Part shown: positions 27,663 to 36,138 of the stretch, one piece after another
Numbering within the stretch: the stretch's first letter is position 1
Layout: the number at the start of each line of letters is the position of its first letter
DNA from: Clostridiales bacterium
GTDB lineage: Bacteria; Bacillota; Clostridia; Saccharofermentanales; Saccharofermentanaceae
NCBI GenBank assembly: GCA_017561715.1
Contig: JAFZBN010000015.1
Coordinates: 62,001 to 126,000, forward strand
DNA length: 64,000 nt
Direction: 5' to 3'
Notes under the pieces: generated by a model
What the model saw: the letters and a program-made list of their open reading frames with translations, nothing else
Told to the model about the DNA's origin: nothing
Databases searched by the model: none
Program-made: the position numbers and the translations under genes

Positions 27663-28814
27663 GTGAAGACAAAAAATGCATTAGTGATCGGACTTGGCAT
27701 TTCCGGTTGTTCTGCCGCCAGACTCCTGGCAGAATCCGGCTATACCGTCACATGCTTCGAGGGCGAATCCCACATCGGCGGAGCCCTTTTCGAAGAGGAG
27801 CGTCCGAACGGGATCCGTGTCCAGGCATGCGGTCCGCATATCTTCCACACGGACAATGAGAACACGTACGCTTTTATCAGGCGATTCGGTTCTTTCTTTC
27901 CGTATCGTCATCGCGAAGTTGTTTCGATCCGAAACCAGATGGTTCCCCTGCCGCTCAACGCACATTCGCTGGAAATGCTTTTCGGCAAAAACCAGGCAGA
28001 TTCTCTCATCAAGAAGCTTACCGGTGCTTTTCCCGACGAAAAGCGCATCTCCGTCGATCAGCTCATGGCATCTTCCGACGCGAAACTGAATGAACTCGGA
28101 AGATTCATTATCGAAAATATCCTTACACTCGACATCAACCGCAGATCGGGAAGTTCTTTTATTCCTGCAGACGACTCTTACATGAATGACGCGTTTGTAG
28201 ACGTCGGATCTGATGACTGCTACTACACGGAAAGCATCCAGTCCATGCCGATGCAGGGCTTTATGTCGATCATGGAACAGATGATCGACCACCCCGCGAT
28301 CACGACTTACCTGAATACCGATGCTCTGTCACGTGTATCGATCCATCAGGATGGCACAACTGTTCTTTTCGACGGCGTTCCGTTCAAAGGCCCTGTCATT
28401 TACACTCCATCTCTGGATAAACTGTTCGGTTTCTGCTATGGCGCTTTGCCGTACCGCAGCAGCCGCACTTCTTTTGTCGATATCGATACTGACTTCAAAA
28501 ACGAATGCGCGGTCATCCTGACTCCGAAAGCCAAAGACTGTATCCGTGTGTCCGAGTGTAAGTACATGACGCTTCAGAGCATCGAAGGCCGCACGAGCCT
28601 TTGCATGGAAGAACCGTTCACCTCTGTTTCAAGAGGTATGTCAGAACCCTTCGAACCGGCGCTTTCTTCTTCCAGTCTGGAGCTTTACGGAAAGTATGCA
28701 GACCTTGCAAAAAAATGCCCTTCTATCCGACTTCTCGGAAGAATGGCATGTTATCGTAATTATTCGATCTCAGAAAGCATCGAGCAGGCGAACGAAGTCG
28801 TCTCTTCTCTCTGA
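27663..28814 (+). CDS. UDP-galactopyranose mutase-like flavoprotein
   Basis: 383-residue homologue of UGM, which turns UDP-galactopyranose into UDP-galactofuranose for surface glycans. The FAD-binding N-terminus (GLGISGCSAARLLAESG, ESHIGGALF) and the UGM signature GPHIFHTDN are well kept, as are CIRVSECK (with an Arg) and a Glu in CMEEP. Several substrate-binding positions are not: the KQWG segment is replaced by ENILTLDI, the following KRIPVR arginine is absent, and the terminal Y-x-Y-x-D is YRNYS. It may have altered substrate use or no activity. The GTG start follows AAGGGG. It stands alone, convergent with the cdaA-like gene. Confidence 0.75.
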   Translation: MKTKNALVIGLGISGCSAARLLAESGYTVTCFEGESHIGGALFEEERPNGIRVQACGPHIFHTDNENTYAFIRRFGSFFPYRHREVVSIRNQMVPLPLNAHSLEMLFGKNQADSLIKKLTGAFPDEKRISVDQLMASSDAKLNELGRFIIENILTLDINRRSGSSFIPADDSYMNDAFVDVGSDDCYYTESIQSMPMQGFMSIMEQMIDHPAITTYLNTDALSRVSIHQDGTTVLFDGVPFKGPVIYTPSLDKLFGFCYGALPYRSSRTSFVDIDTDFKNECAVILTPKAKDCIRVSECKYMTLQSIEGRTSLCMEEPFTSVSRGMSEPFEPALSSSSLELYGKYADLAKKCPSIRLLGRMACYRNYSISESIEQANEVVSSL

Positions 28815-28820
28815 TCCCCT

Positions 28821-30257
28821 TTATTCATCATCTGATTCGCGCGTATATACCGATACGGGGATATCCGTCGGATTCTGCATCTCTACACGATAATAGATGC
28901 GCTCATCGCACTTAACGTTGACCTTGAGTCGGATGGATCCGGTAGATTCGATCTCGGAAAGATCCAGATACGCCGACAGGTCAGAAGACGTCAGATCTTC
29001 CATGTCGCTCTTACGGCCGATCAGGCGCACTTTAACGTTTTCCGTCGGATACTTGACCGCCAGATTCTTTTCCTTGAGGACGTTGTCATTTTCATACTGA
29101 AGCTGCAGCGAGAATGACTTCTCGGTGACCGGGTTGGTCGTGACCTGGATATACATCCAGAGCATAAGAGAAAACAGGAAAGATACCAGAAGCAGAAGCG
29201 CGTTTCTGGAACGCTTGCCTTTCTTCTGTTTTGTCTTCTTTCTCGCTACGACAGGCATTGCCTCTTCTTCACGCTCGCTGTCATATTCGTCAGACGAGTC
29301 GGCCACGGAGAATGCCGTTACCGGTTCAGAAGCCGAAGCGGCAACTTTTGCCTTCTTGCCGTTCTTCTTATTGTGCTTTTTGTTTCTGATCGTAAGTTTG
29401 CTCGTTCCGGAAGTAAGACCCAGGAGATAAAGAAGGTTCTTACGAAGATCCTGACCGTCTTTCATCTCATAGAGAGTACCGTCAACGGCGATCGACATCG
29501 TTCCTCGTTCCTCGGAAACAACGACCGCGATCGTATCACCGATCTCACTTGCGCCGACTGCGGCTCTGTGTCTCGTTCCGTAACGCTCGATCATGTGGAA
29601 TGTCTCGGAAAGCGGAACATGGCATCTTGCGGCAATGATCCTGCCGTCACGGATCAAAAGTGCGCCATCGTGCATCGGAGATCCTTTATAGAAGATCGAC
29701 TGCAACATGGAGTTCGTTACCGAAGAATCCAGACGAACCACGTTTTCCTGCTTCAGAAGCTCGCCGAGTTTCGTGGATCTTTCCAAAAGCATGATCGCGC
29801 CCGTGTATGTCTTACTCATCTCGGTACATGCACTGACGATCTCGTCGACCATGGAAACATAGCGGAGCTGATCTTCAGAATCATCACTGATGATCGCGCT
29901 CTGGAAGGATGAGAAGGATTTCAGTCCGACCGTCTCGAGCGCGTGACGGAGTTCCGGCTGGAAGATAACGACAAACAGGATCGCGACGATGTAAAGGAGT
30001 TTATTGAAGATATATCCTACCATTTCCAGTCCGAGGAAACTGCAGAACAAAATGAATACCAGGATAAGGAGCACACCCTTCAGGAGCTGCCATGCTCTGG
30101 TATCACGGATGATCTTCAGGATATTGTAAAGAACGAAAGTAACGAGGATGATATCAATGACATAACGAACGAGATCCAGAGGGCCACCGAAGAACAGATA
30201 GCCGCTGTCCAGACTTGAAAAAACTTCACGGATAAAATCTGTGAATTTTTCGAACAT
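28821..30257 (-). CDS. cdaA: Diadenylate cyclase CdaA fused to a YbbR (CdaR-like) domain
   Basis: Makes the second messenger c-di-AMP from two ATP at the membrane. The 478-residue protein has three TM helices (about residues 20-100) and then a DAC domain. The DAC domain carries the intact catalytic motifs MHDGALLI and YGTRHRAAVGASE. After an acidic/basic linker there is a fourth TM helix (about 350-372) and a single extracytoplasmic YbbR-like domain of about 100 residues. In Bacillus, CdaA and its regulator CdaR are separate adjacent proteins and CdaR has several YbbR repeats. Here one polypeptide seems to combine the cyclase and a minimal regulator. No glmM follows. Confidence 0.9.
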   Translation of the reverse strand: MFEKFTDFIREVFSSLDSGYLFFGGPLDLVRYVIDIILVTFVLYNILKIIRDTRAWQLLKGVLLILVFILFCSFLGLEMVGYIFNKLLYIVAILFVVIFQPELRHALETVGLKSFSSFQSAIISDDSEDQLRYVSMVDEIVSACTEMSKTYTGAIMLLERSTKLGELLKQENVVRLDSSVTNSMLQSIFYKGSPMHDGALLIRDGRIIAARCHVPLSETFHMIERYGTRHRAAVGASEIGDTIAVVVSEERGTMSIAVDGTLYEMKDGQDLRKNLLYLLGLTSGTSKLTIRNKKHNKKNGKKAKVAASASEPVTAFSVADSSDEYDSEREEEAMPVVARKKTKQKKGKRSRNALLLLVSFLFSLMLWMYIQVTTNPVTEKSFSLQLQYENDNVLKEKNLAVKYPTENVKVRLIGRKSDMEDLTSSDLSAYLDLSEIESTGSIRLKVNVKCDERIYYRVEMQNPTDIPVSVYTRESDDE

Positions 30258-30348
30258 TGTTCATCCCCCTTTCGAATACGTCTCTTAATTATATCATAGA
30301 AGGCACTCTCTTGGCGAACCGCCGCAATGACGCCCCTTTAAAGACGGC

Positions 30349-31023
30349 TCATATCTCGCCGATCGCTTTTTTCAGAGAAGGCTTATCCAGTATCTCGACC
30401 GTCCTTCCCGATAATGAGAGCAACCCCTCTTTTTCCATCGCGGATAATTCTCTGGAAAACGACGGACGCGGGATCGAAAGATACTTAGCTACGACTTCTC
30501 GGGATCCGGGAAGCGTAACGCATGCCTCCTGCTGCTTTTCCGAAAGGCGGAGAAGATAATAGGAGATCTTCGATCTGACACTTTTCTGCGAAAGAAGGAT
30601 CACCCTCTCATCAGATGTCCGTATCCTCTGTAAAAGCAGTTTCCAAAGACCTTCTCGGATCGTAGGGAAACGCTCGACGAGACTGATCAGATTGCTCTGG
30701 GAAATAAAAGACAACGTCACGTCAGTGATCGCTTCCAGCGTAGATGTATAGCGTCCGCTTTCCTCCTGGATCTGATCTTCACCGAAGACATCTCCGGGCT
30801 CGAGGATACGAAGAGTCGAATACTCGCCGGAATGGGTATACTTCTGAGCTGCCGCCTCGCCTTTTTCGATAATGATCAGCCCTTTACAAATATCTCCTTC
30901 AGACGCGATCAATTCTCCCTTGACCAGATCTTTCGAACGGAAAAGCGCTTGGCACTCTTCTTTTTCCGCGCCGGAAAGTCCCAAAAATAAAATCGATACT
31001 TCAGTTCTCTTATCCAGATTCAT
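30349..31023 (-). CDS. Crp/Fnr family transcriptional regulator
   Basis: 224-residue regulator with an N-terminal cyclic-nucleotide-binding fold (LVKGELIASEGDICKGLIIIEKGEA, LEPGDVFGEDQI) and a C-terminal Crp-type winged helix (LPGSREVVAKYLSIPRPSFSRELSAMEKEGLL). No Fnr cysteine set is seen at the N-terminus, so iron-sulphur sensing is unlikely. It lies 5 bases downstream of nagA, suggesting cotranscription and perhaps control of amino-sugar metabolism. Confidence 0.9.
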   Translation of the reverse strand: MNLDKRTEVSILFLGLSGAEKEECQALFRSKDLVKGELIASEGDICKGLIIIEKGEAAAQKYTHSGEYSTLRILEPGDVFGEDQIQEESGRYTSTLEAITDVTLSFISQSNLISLVERFPTIREGLWKLLLQRIRTSDERVILLSQKSVRSKISYYLLRLSEKQQEACVTLPGSREVVAKYLSIPRPSFSRELSAMEKEGLLSLSGRTVEILDKPSLKKAIGEI

Positions 31024-31028
31024 GTCAA

Positions 31029-32192
31029 TTACTCTTTCCCTTCATCCGAAGAAAAGACCAGTTTGCCTTTTACCCACACTTTGCGCACATTGTTATTCTT
31101 ATCCAGAGCGACCATGTCTGCGTATTTCCCGATCTCCAGCGTACCGGTATCGCCGTCGATCTTCAGCACTTTCGCGGGATTTAGTGTGCAGGCCTTGAGC
31201 GCGGTGCGCATGGGGATACCGATCTTCAGAAGATTAAGAAACTCGGCGTGAATATCCGTCGTTGAACCGGCCAGTCTTCCGTCACCGAAATCCGTCTTTC
31301 CGTTAACGACATTGACCGCTTTGCCGCCGAGATCATAAATACCGTCAGGCATGCCCGCGGCACGCATGGCATCCGAGACGACGACGGCACGGTCTTCACC
31401 GAGTACGGTAAAAGCGATCTTCAAAAGCGCTGGGTGCACATGCAGTCCGTCGCAGATCAGTTCGCAGGTAACTTCCTTATCCTCAAGAAGCGCTCCGGGC
31501 GCTCCGGGCTCGTGATGTCCCAGAGGATTCATGGCATTGAAAAGATGCGTCGCGTGACGGATCCCCGCGTTTATTGCTTCTCGACAGGTCTGATACGTCG
31601 ATGCCGTATGAGCGCAGGAAAGAACATACTTCTCTTTCATTTCGGTGATAAAGTTCAAGCTTCCGGGAAGCTCCGGTGCTATATCAATGATCGAGATCAG
31701 GTCTTCGGAAAAACCGGACAGGATCTCATTTACATATTCGGTATTCGGATCCATAGCATGATCGGTATTTTGAACCCCGCATTTTTCCTTTGACAGAAAA
31801 GGTCCTTCCAGACGGACACCCATCACCCTCGAACCGGTCTCTTCTCTTTTGAAATGATCAGCGGAAAGGAGTACTCTCTTCACATCTTCTTCGGGGATCA
31901 TCATCGTCGTAGGACAAAACGACGTTACACCTTTTGACACGAGATATGAGGAGATTTTTGAAAGGGCTTCGACAGTACCATCAGAAGTATCGGCACCCAT
32001 GGCTCCGTGAATGTGAAGGTCGATAAATCCCGGGATCAGGATCATTCCGGAAAGATCATACTCCTCCTCGTCAGCAGGAACAGACAGGATCTCTTTTCCA
32101 ATGGCGGAGATCCGTCCGTTATCGACGGTCATCGTCATATCTTTTTGAAGCGAAAAAGTAGCATCTACCAGATCTACATGATTGAGCCGCAT
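31029..32192 (-). CDS. nagA: N-acetylglucosamine-6-phosphate deacetylase
   Basis: Deacetylates GlcNAc-6-phosphate in amino-sugar recycling. The 387-residue protein has the metal and catalytic motifs of the family: FIDLHIHGAMGADTSDG, GVRLEGPFLS (Glu ligand), SCAHTAST, THLFNAMNPL, and VVSDAMRAAG (catalytic Asp). All look intact. No nagB is adjacent; the Crp-type gene follows at once. GlcNAc from cell wall or host glycans is the likely source. Confidence 0.96.
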   Translation of the reverse strand: MRLNHVDLVDATFSLQKDMTMTVDNGRISAIGKEILSVPADEEEYDLSGMILIPGFIDLHIHGAMGADTSDGTVEALSKISSYLVSKGVTSFCPTTMMIPEEDVKRVLLSADHFKREETGSRVMGVRLEGPFLSKEKCGVQNTDHAMDPNTEYVNEILSGFSEDLISIIDIAPELPGSLNFITEMKEKYVLSCAHTASTYQTCREAINAGIRHATHLFNAMNPLGHHEPGAPGALLEDKEVTCELICDGLHVHPALLKIAFTVLGEDRAVVVSDAMRAAGMPDGIYDLGGKAVNVVNGKTDFGDGRLAGSTTDIHAEFLNLLKIGIPMRTALKACTLNPAKVLKIDGDTGTLEIGKYADMVALDKNNNVRKVWVKGKLVFSSDEGKE

Positions 32193-32369
32193 ATTCTTGT
32201 CCTTCCCGATCGCGATATCCGATCACTTAATAATTTTACATCTAAAACTTCTTTTACGCCAACACGCCGCGTGGCTTTCCTTCTATCGCAAACATGGTGC
32301 TTTTCTTTACGAAATAGGACATTTTTCCGTTTTTGCGAAAAACCCTGCTCCATATCGTGTAAAAGGGAC

Positions 32370-32375
32370 TATAAT
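32370..32375 (+). promoter_or_regulatory. Possible -10 box for ilvE
   Basis: A perfect TATAAT lies 39 bases before the ilvE start. No good -35 hexamer is seen at 16-18 bases. The divergent region 32193-32414 shows no T-box or other leader structure. Confidence 0.45.
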
Positions 32376-32414
32376 CAAAAGCAGCAAATAATAAAAGTAA
32401 GTAGGAGGATTATT

Positions 32415-33491
32415 ATGTTCCCAGAAATTTCGGTTACTAAGACAACCTCACCAAGACAGAAACCGCAGCCGGGTCAGCCGCTGCCATTCGGACACATCTT
32501 CTCTGACCACATGTTCGTTATGGACTATGTTGAAGGTCAGGGCTGGATCAATCCGAGAATCGTTCCTTACGGACCTTTCGAGATAGAGCCTTCCGCTATG
32601 GTATTCCACTATGGTCAGGCTGTATTCGAAGGCCTTAAGGCGTATAAGTGCGAAGATGGTACGATCAACCTCTTCCGTCCGGCTTGCAACTTCGAGCGTA
32701 TGAACGACAGTAACGACCGTCTCGTTATCCCGAAGGTAGACGTAGACTTCTGCGTACATGCTACTAAGATGCTCGTTGAGATCGACAAGGACTGGATTCC
32801 ATCCGGTAAGGGCGAGTCCATGTACATCCGTCCGTTCGTTATCGCGACAGACCCGTACCTCGGCGTTCGTCCGTCCAACACATATAAGTTCTTTATCCTG
32901 CTCTCACCTTCCGGTGCTTACTATGCTCACGGAATCCAGCCGGTAAAGATCTATGTTGAAGACAAGTACGTTCGTGCGGTCCGCGGCGGTACAGGTTTCA
33001 CAAAGTGTGCCGGTAACTACGGCTGCTCCCTGATCGCTCAGACGATCGCTCACGACTCCGGTTACGAGCAGGTACTCTGGCTCGATGGCGTTGAGCAGAA
33101 GTACATCGAGGAAGTCGGCGCTATGAACATCATGTTCATCATCGACAACAAACTCGTTACACCGTCCCTGGCAGCAGGTTCCATCCTGCCGGGTATCACA
33201 AGAAGATCCTGCATCGAGATCGCTAAGGATATGGGTCTCGAAGTCGAAGAGAGAAAGATCTCCATCGAAGAAGTTATCGAGGCAGGCAAGTCCGGCCGCA
33301 TGCAGGAGTGCTTCGGCTGCGGTACAGCTGCTGTTGTATCCCCTGTCGGCGAGCTCAAGTATGAAGACACGATCATCCACATCAACAACGGAGAGATCGG
33401 TCCGATCACACAGAAATTCTACGATACCATCACAGGTATCCAGAGCGGAAAAGTGGAAGACAAATTCGGTTGGGTAACAAAGATCGACTGA
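32415..33491 (+). CDS. ilvE: Branched-chain amino acid aminotransferase
   Basis: PLP enzyme that interconverts Val, Leu and Ile with their keto acids. The open frame is longer upstream, but GTAGGAGGAT ends just before the ATG at 32415, giving 358 residues (MFPEISVTKTT). This is the group II form. Motifs include MVFHYGQAVFEGLKAYK, MYIRPFVIATD, the PLP lysine in TGFTKCAGNYG, and GSILPGITRRSCIEIA. It is a single-gene unit ended by a strong hairpin, with high-expression-like codon choice compared with its neighbours. Confidence 0.96.
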   Translation: MFPEISVTKTTSPRQKPQPGQPLPFGHIFSDHMFVMDYVEGQGWINPRIVPYGPFEIEPSAMVFHYGQAVFEGLKAYKCEDGTINLFRPACNFERMNDSNDRLVIPKVDVDFCVHATKMLVEIDKDWIPSGKGESMYIRPFVIATDPYLGVRPSNTYKFFILLSPSGAYYAHGIQPVKIYVEDKYVRAVRGGTGFTKCAGNYGCSLIAQTIAHDSGYEQVLWLDGVEQKYIEEVGAMNIMFIIDNKLVTPSLAAGSILPGITRRSCIEIAKDMGLEVEERKISIEEVIEAGKSGRMQECFGCGTAAVVSPVGELKYEDTIIHINNGEIGPITQKFYDTITGIQSGKVEDKFGWVTKID

Positions 33492-33526
33492 TCGTTTTTC
33501 ACCTCATAAAAAAGGCATAAAATAAT

Positions 33527-33583
33527 CCCCCTTTTTCACACGGTTTTCCAAGCGGAAAACAAGGATGAAAAAGGGGGTGTTTT
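33527..33583 (+). terminator. Two-part terminator hairpin after ilvE
   Basis: A 12-bp outer stem (33527-33538 with 33566-33577; CCCCCTTTTTCA / TGAAAAAGGGGG) surrounds an inner 7-bp stem (GTTTTCC / GGAAAAC), then TGTTTTT. Its GGGGG arm also lies where a ribosome binding site for the small frame at 33585 would be. Confidence 0.75.
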
Positions 33584-33584
33584 T

Positions 33585-33707
33585 ATGCAAGGATCTCCAC
33601 AGAAGGCAAACCTCGAATCCACTGTGGCAGAAGCATTTTTAGCCTTATACAAAAATAACCATCTGATAAATCAGATGGCCATTCTTGTAGTTACAAAATC
33701 CGGCTAA
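33585..33707 (+). CDS. Possible 40-residue small protein
   Basis: ATG frame of 40 codons, starting MQGSPQKANLES and ending VVTKSG. A GGGGG run 7 bases upstream could serve as a ribosome binding site, but that run is the 3' arm of the ilvE terminator. The frame also runs through the minus-strand terminator at 33651-33678. I do not recognise the sequence. It could be translated from read-through transcripts or be chance. The rest of the 317-base gap (33492-33808) holds only the two terminators and AT-rich sequence. Confidence 0.25.
   Translation: MQGSPQKANLESTVAEAFLALYKNNHLINQMAILVVTKSG
33651..33678 (-). terminator. Terminator of the RDD operon
   Basis: Perfect 8-bp stem (CCATCTGA / TCAGATGG, loop TAAA) at 33659-33678. 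On the minus strand it is followed by TTATTTTTG, about 130 bases after the RDD gene stop. Confidence 0.65.
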
Positions 33708-33808
33708 TTATCCGTCTTTCTGAAAAAGATAATACCATGTATTTGATGAAATAACAAGTATCAAAAAACAAGTTCACCGAATTGTAAAACTACGCTAATA
33801 TATGCGAA

Positions 33809-34378
33809 TCAAATATCGAAGATCTTGAAGCTCTTCAGTCCGATGTCGAAGCTGACTCCGATAACATCATGATAGGTAACGAAGAACGTGATCAAAAGAG
33901 CAATACCGCCAAGTACGATCAGTACGCCGAGGAAGCGTGGCATTCTCGTGGTGCTCGTTACATTGGACTTGGCAAGCAGATCGTGATACGATCTGTTCTC
34001 CGGATCAGCGGAAGCATGAACATAGGAAATGATGCCGGGAATGACCGTGAAAAGACAGATGACCTTAAAGAAACTTCTGATGATATTGTGTATCATGGAA
34101 TTACCCATGTGGAAATCAACATCACAGTTCATGAAGAGTTTTCCCGGAGTCGTGGCAAAAAGCCTCGTCAGTAACACATCCAGAGCGTAAAAAACTACGA
34201 TCAGGACAACGGCAAGTCTGATCAGCTGATTCGTTGAGATTTTTACCGAGTCCACTTCCGTACTGATCTCAGAAGCAGTGAACACCAGCATGCAGACACC
34301 GCATGCATATCCTAAAAAAGTGATTAGATCAAGGATAATAGCACACGCTCTATCCGTCATTGAAGCATTATTATTCAT
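33809..34378 (-). CDS. RDD family membrane protein
   Basis: 189-residue integral membrane protein with four probable TM helices. The N-terminal segment has RACAIILDLITFLGY, matching the start of RDD domains. A hydrophobic segment ends in LLTRLFATTPGKLFMNCDV, which matches the family T-x-G-K signature. RDD proteins are poorly characterised; some are linked to ion exchange. It is the last gene of a minus-strand run with the 140-residue protein and the M28-like and AroB-like genes. Confidence 0.8.
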   Translation of the reverse strand: MNNNASMTDRACAIILDLITFLGYACGVCMLVFTASEISTEVDSVKISTNQLIRLAVVLIVVFYALDVLLTRLFATTPGKLFMNCDVDFHMGNSMIHNIIRSFFKVICLFTVIPGIISYVHASADPENRSYHDLLAKSNVTSTTRMPRFLGVLIVLGGIALLITFFVTYHDVIGVSFDIGLKSFKIFDI

Positions 34379-34442
34379 ATTCGTCCCTCCCGATTATATT
34401 TTCACTATAACACTAGCGAAAAATCACGTCAATTCGAGCAAA

Positions 34443-34865
34443 TCAGTAGTAAAAGAAGCATTTCAGAACATCTCCCGACTCCCAGCGGAAATTCAAAGAC
34501 TGAAACTCACCCGGGCGAAGTGGCGTATACTTTGCCTCATCGTTACAATGCGTGACCTGTACGTATTCCGGATCCTCCGGAATGTCTTTACTGAAAAAAC
34601 CGAGAAGTTCTTTATCATTCAGCGAGAACTGCGCGTTCTTACAGTCCGCCGGGACCAGAATATCCAGACGGAAACGCGCGGGCTTATCCATAAGAAACAG
34701 GAATCCCAGCACCTTTCTGTCATCTTTCGGGCTCTGCACTTTCTGGCTCAGGGTCACTTCACTTCCGTCAACGGTAAAGTGATAATCCCGGTCTTCCAAT
34801 TCACTGACCGCAACTCCCGAAAACAGATCACCTCGGATGATCTGCTCATTCTCGCTGTTATCCAT
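34443..34865 (-). CDS. Hypothetical beta-rich protein
   Basis: 140-residue soluble protein without signal peptide or cysteine motifs. Strands such as DYHFTVDGSEVTLSQKV, ARFRLDILVPADCKNAQFSLND and FQSLNFRWESGDVLKCFFYY suggest a small beta sandwich. The closing R-W-x-x-G-D-V-L segment recalls the C-terminal module of GH127-type enzymes, but this is weak. It starts 11 bases after the M28-like gene stop, so it belongs to that operon. I do not recognise a family. Confidence 0.6.
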   Translation of the reverse strand: MDNSENEQIIRGDLFSGVAVSELEDRDYHFTVDGSEVTLSQKVQSPKDDRKVLGFLFLMDKPARFRLDILVPADCKNAQFSLNDKELLGFFSKDIPEDPEYVQVTHCNDEAKYTPLRPGEFQSLNFRWESGDVLKCFFYY

Positions 34866-34876
34866 GCTTTTCTCCT

Positions 34877-36124
34877 TTATTCCTGTGGTTTATTGCTCTC
34901 TTTTGCGGCAGCTTCGCTTAAAGAGGCCATCTTCTCTTCCTTCTTCTTCGGAGAGACGGTCGGCGCCAGTCTTTCGCCGTCATTGTACTCAGATACCGGC
35001 ACACAATCCTTCGAGCCCTTTTCGACCGCTTTGATAACAATGAACGAGACCACGTTGATACGTGTTTCCAGTCTCGTTTCATCAAGAGCTTCTTTCAGAG
35101 TGATCGAAGAATCAAGAGGCGTATTTCTGACCGCTCCGCCATAGGTCTGAAGCGTCAGGTTCTTCGTCTCTTTCATATCGGAAAGCTTCGTGAAATTATA
35201 GTCCGATGATTCAAAGAATACGATCGGGATCGAAAGGTTATCGAATACCGTATAGTCAGAAGGGACCGTCGTGACTTCACGATACATATCATCGACACCG
35301 TCGCCGTTCGCGTCAAAGCTCAGAAGAGACATATTGTAGTAAAGATCGGTCCCGGTTTCCGACAAGAGACTGTTCTCATAGGCAACGTCATAGGCTTCGT
35401 AGAGTTTTCTTCGGTAGCTGTACTTGTTACCTGCCTTAAGAGAAGAAAGACCGGAATGCGCATAGAGCTTATCTCCCGCGTAGATACTTTCGATACAGTA
35501 CATGCAGTCGATACTGCTTCTTTCCTCATCGGAAAGAGAATACACAAAAGTCCTTGCGCCTAAATAGTTCGAAGTAGACGCTCCGAAAGCGACCAGGATC
35601 ACGTCATACGCGAATTTCTTGCCTTGCATTTCCTTGGCGATCGTCATCAGAGATCCGATGCCGCAGGCATTATTCTGGATGCCGTTATAAAGCGGGTACT
35701 CGAGCCTCTGTGAATACTTGATCGGCGAATCATAATGCGCGCCGATGACGACCGTCTTATGTACCGGATTGTACTCGCCGAATGAGTCTCTCTGCATGAA
35801 GCCTTCACCCGGGATACGAATGATGTAATTACTTGAACTCTCGGAAGCGGAAGCAGCTACAGGCTGGACTTCCACCTGGTATCCGAGGCTTTCCAGTTCG
35901 TTTTTGATCATGACGCCTGCGCCCTGTTCTCCCGCGGAAAAAGCTTCGCGGTAAGGGAATGACTGCGCAAGGTTAAGCGCGAAATCCGCACCGTAAGTCC
36001 CGTACGCCGCCGGCTTTGACTCCTCATCCTTCTCCCCGCAGGAAGCGCAGGAAAAGACCATCAGGAAACAAAGCACGATCGAAAGGATACGCAGTGTCTT
36101 TTTATGTGTTTTTATATTCTTCAT
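34877..36124 (-). CDS. M28 peptidase-like lipoprotein lacking catalytic residues
   Basis: 415-residue predicted lipoprotein with a signal peptide ending in a lipobox-like SCASC or SCAS-C (about residue 29). The body follows the M28 aminopeptidase fold. Active M28 enzymes bind two zinc ions through H, D, E, D and H, with a catalytic Glu. Here H130 is kept (GAHYDS) but the rest are not. DNASG is N151-N-A-C-G, the EE pair is Ser183-Thr184 (FGASTSNYLG), and the LDM Asp is in CIESI as Glu. The SDH histidine is Tyr291 (SDYTVF). It is thus predicted not to be a peptidase and may bind peptides or glycans. It starts 14 bases after the AroB-like gene. Confidence 0.85.
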   Translation of the reverse strand: MKNIKTHKKTLRILSIVLCFLMVFSCASCGEKDEESKPAAYGTYGADFALNLAQSFPYREAFSAGEQGAGVMIKNELESLGYQVEVQPVAASASESSSNYIIRIPGEGFMQRDSFGEYNPVHKTVVIGAHYDSPIKYSQRLEYPLYNGIQNNACGIGSLMTIAKEMQGKKFAYDVILVAFGASTSNYLGARTFVYSLSDEERSSIDCMYCIESIYAGDKLYAHSGLSSLKAGNKYSYRRKLYEAYDVAYENSLLSETGTDLYYNMSLLSFDANGDGVDDMYREVTTVPSDYTVFDNLSIPIVFFESSDYNFTKLSDMKETKNLTLQTYGGAVRNTPLDSSITLKEALDETRLETRINVVSFIVIKAVEKGSKDCVPVSEYNDGERLAPTVSPKKKEEKMASLSEAAAKESNKPQE

Positions 36125-36138
36125 TAACTCTCCTATAC

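Noticed and set aside
34443..34865. GH127-type C-terminal module as an assignment for the 140-residue protein
   Set aside because: Only one short RWxxGDV-like segment agrees; the evidence is too weak for a family call.
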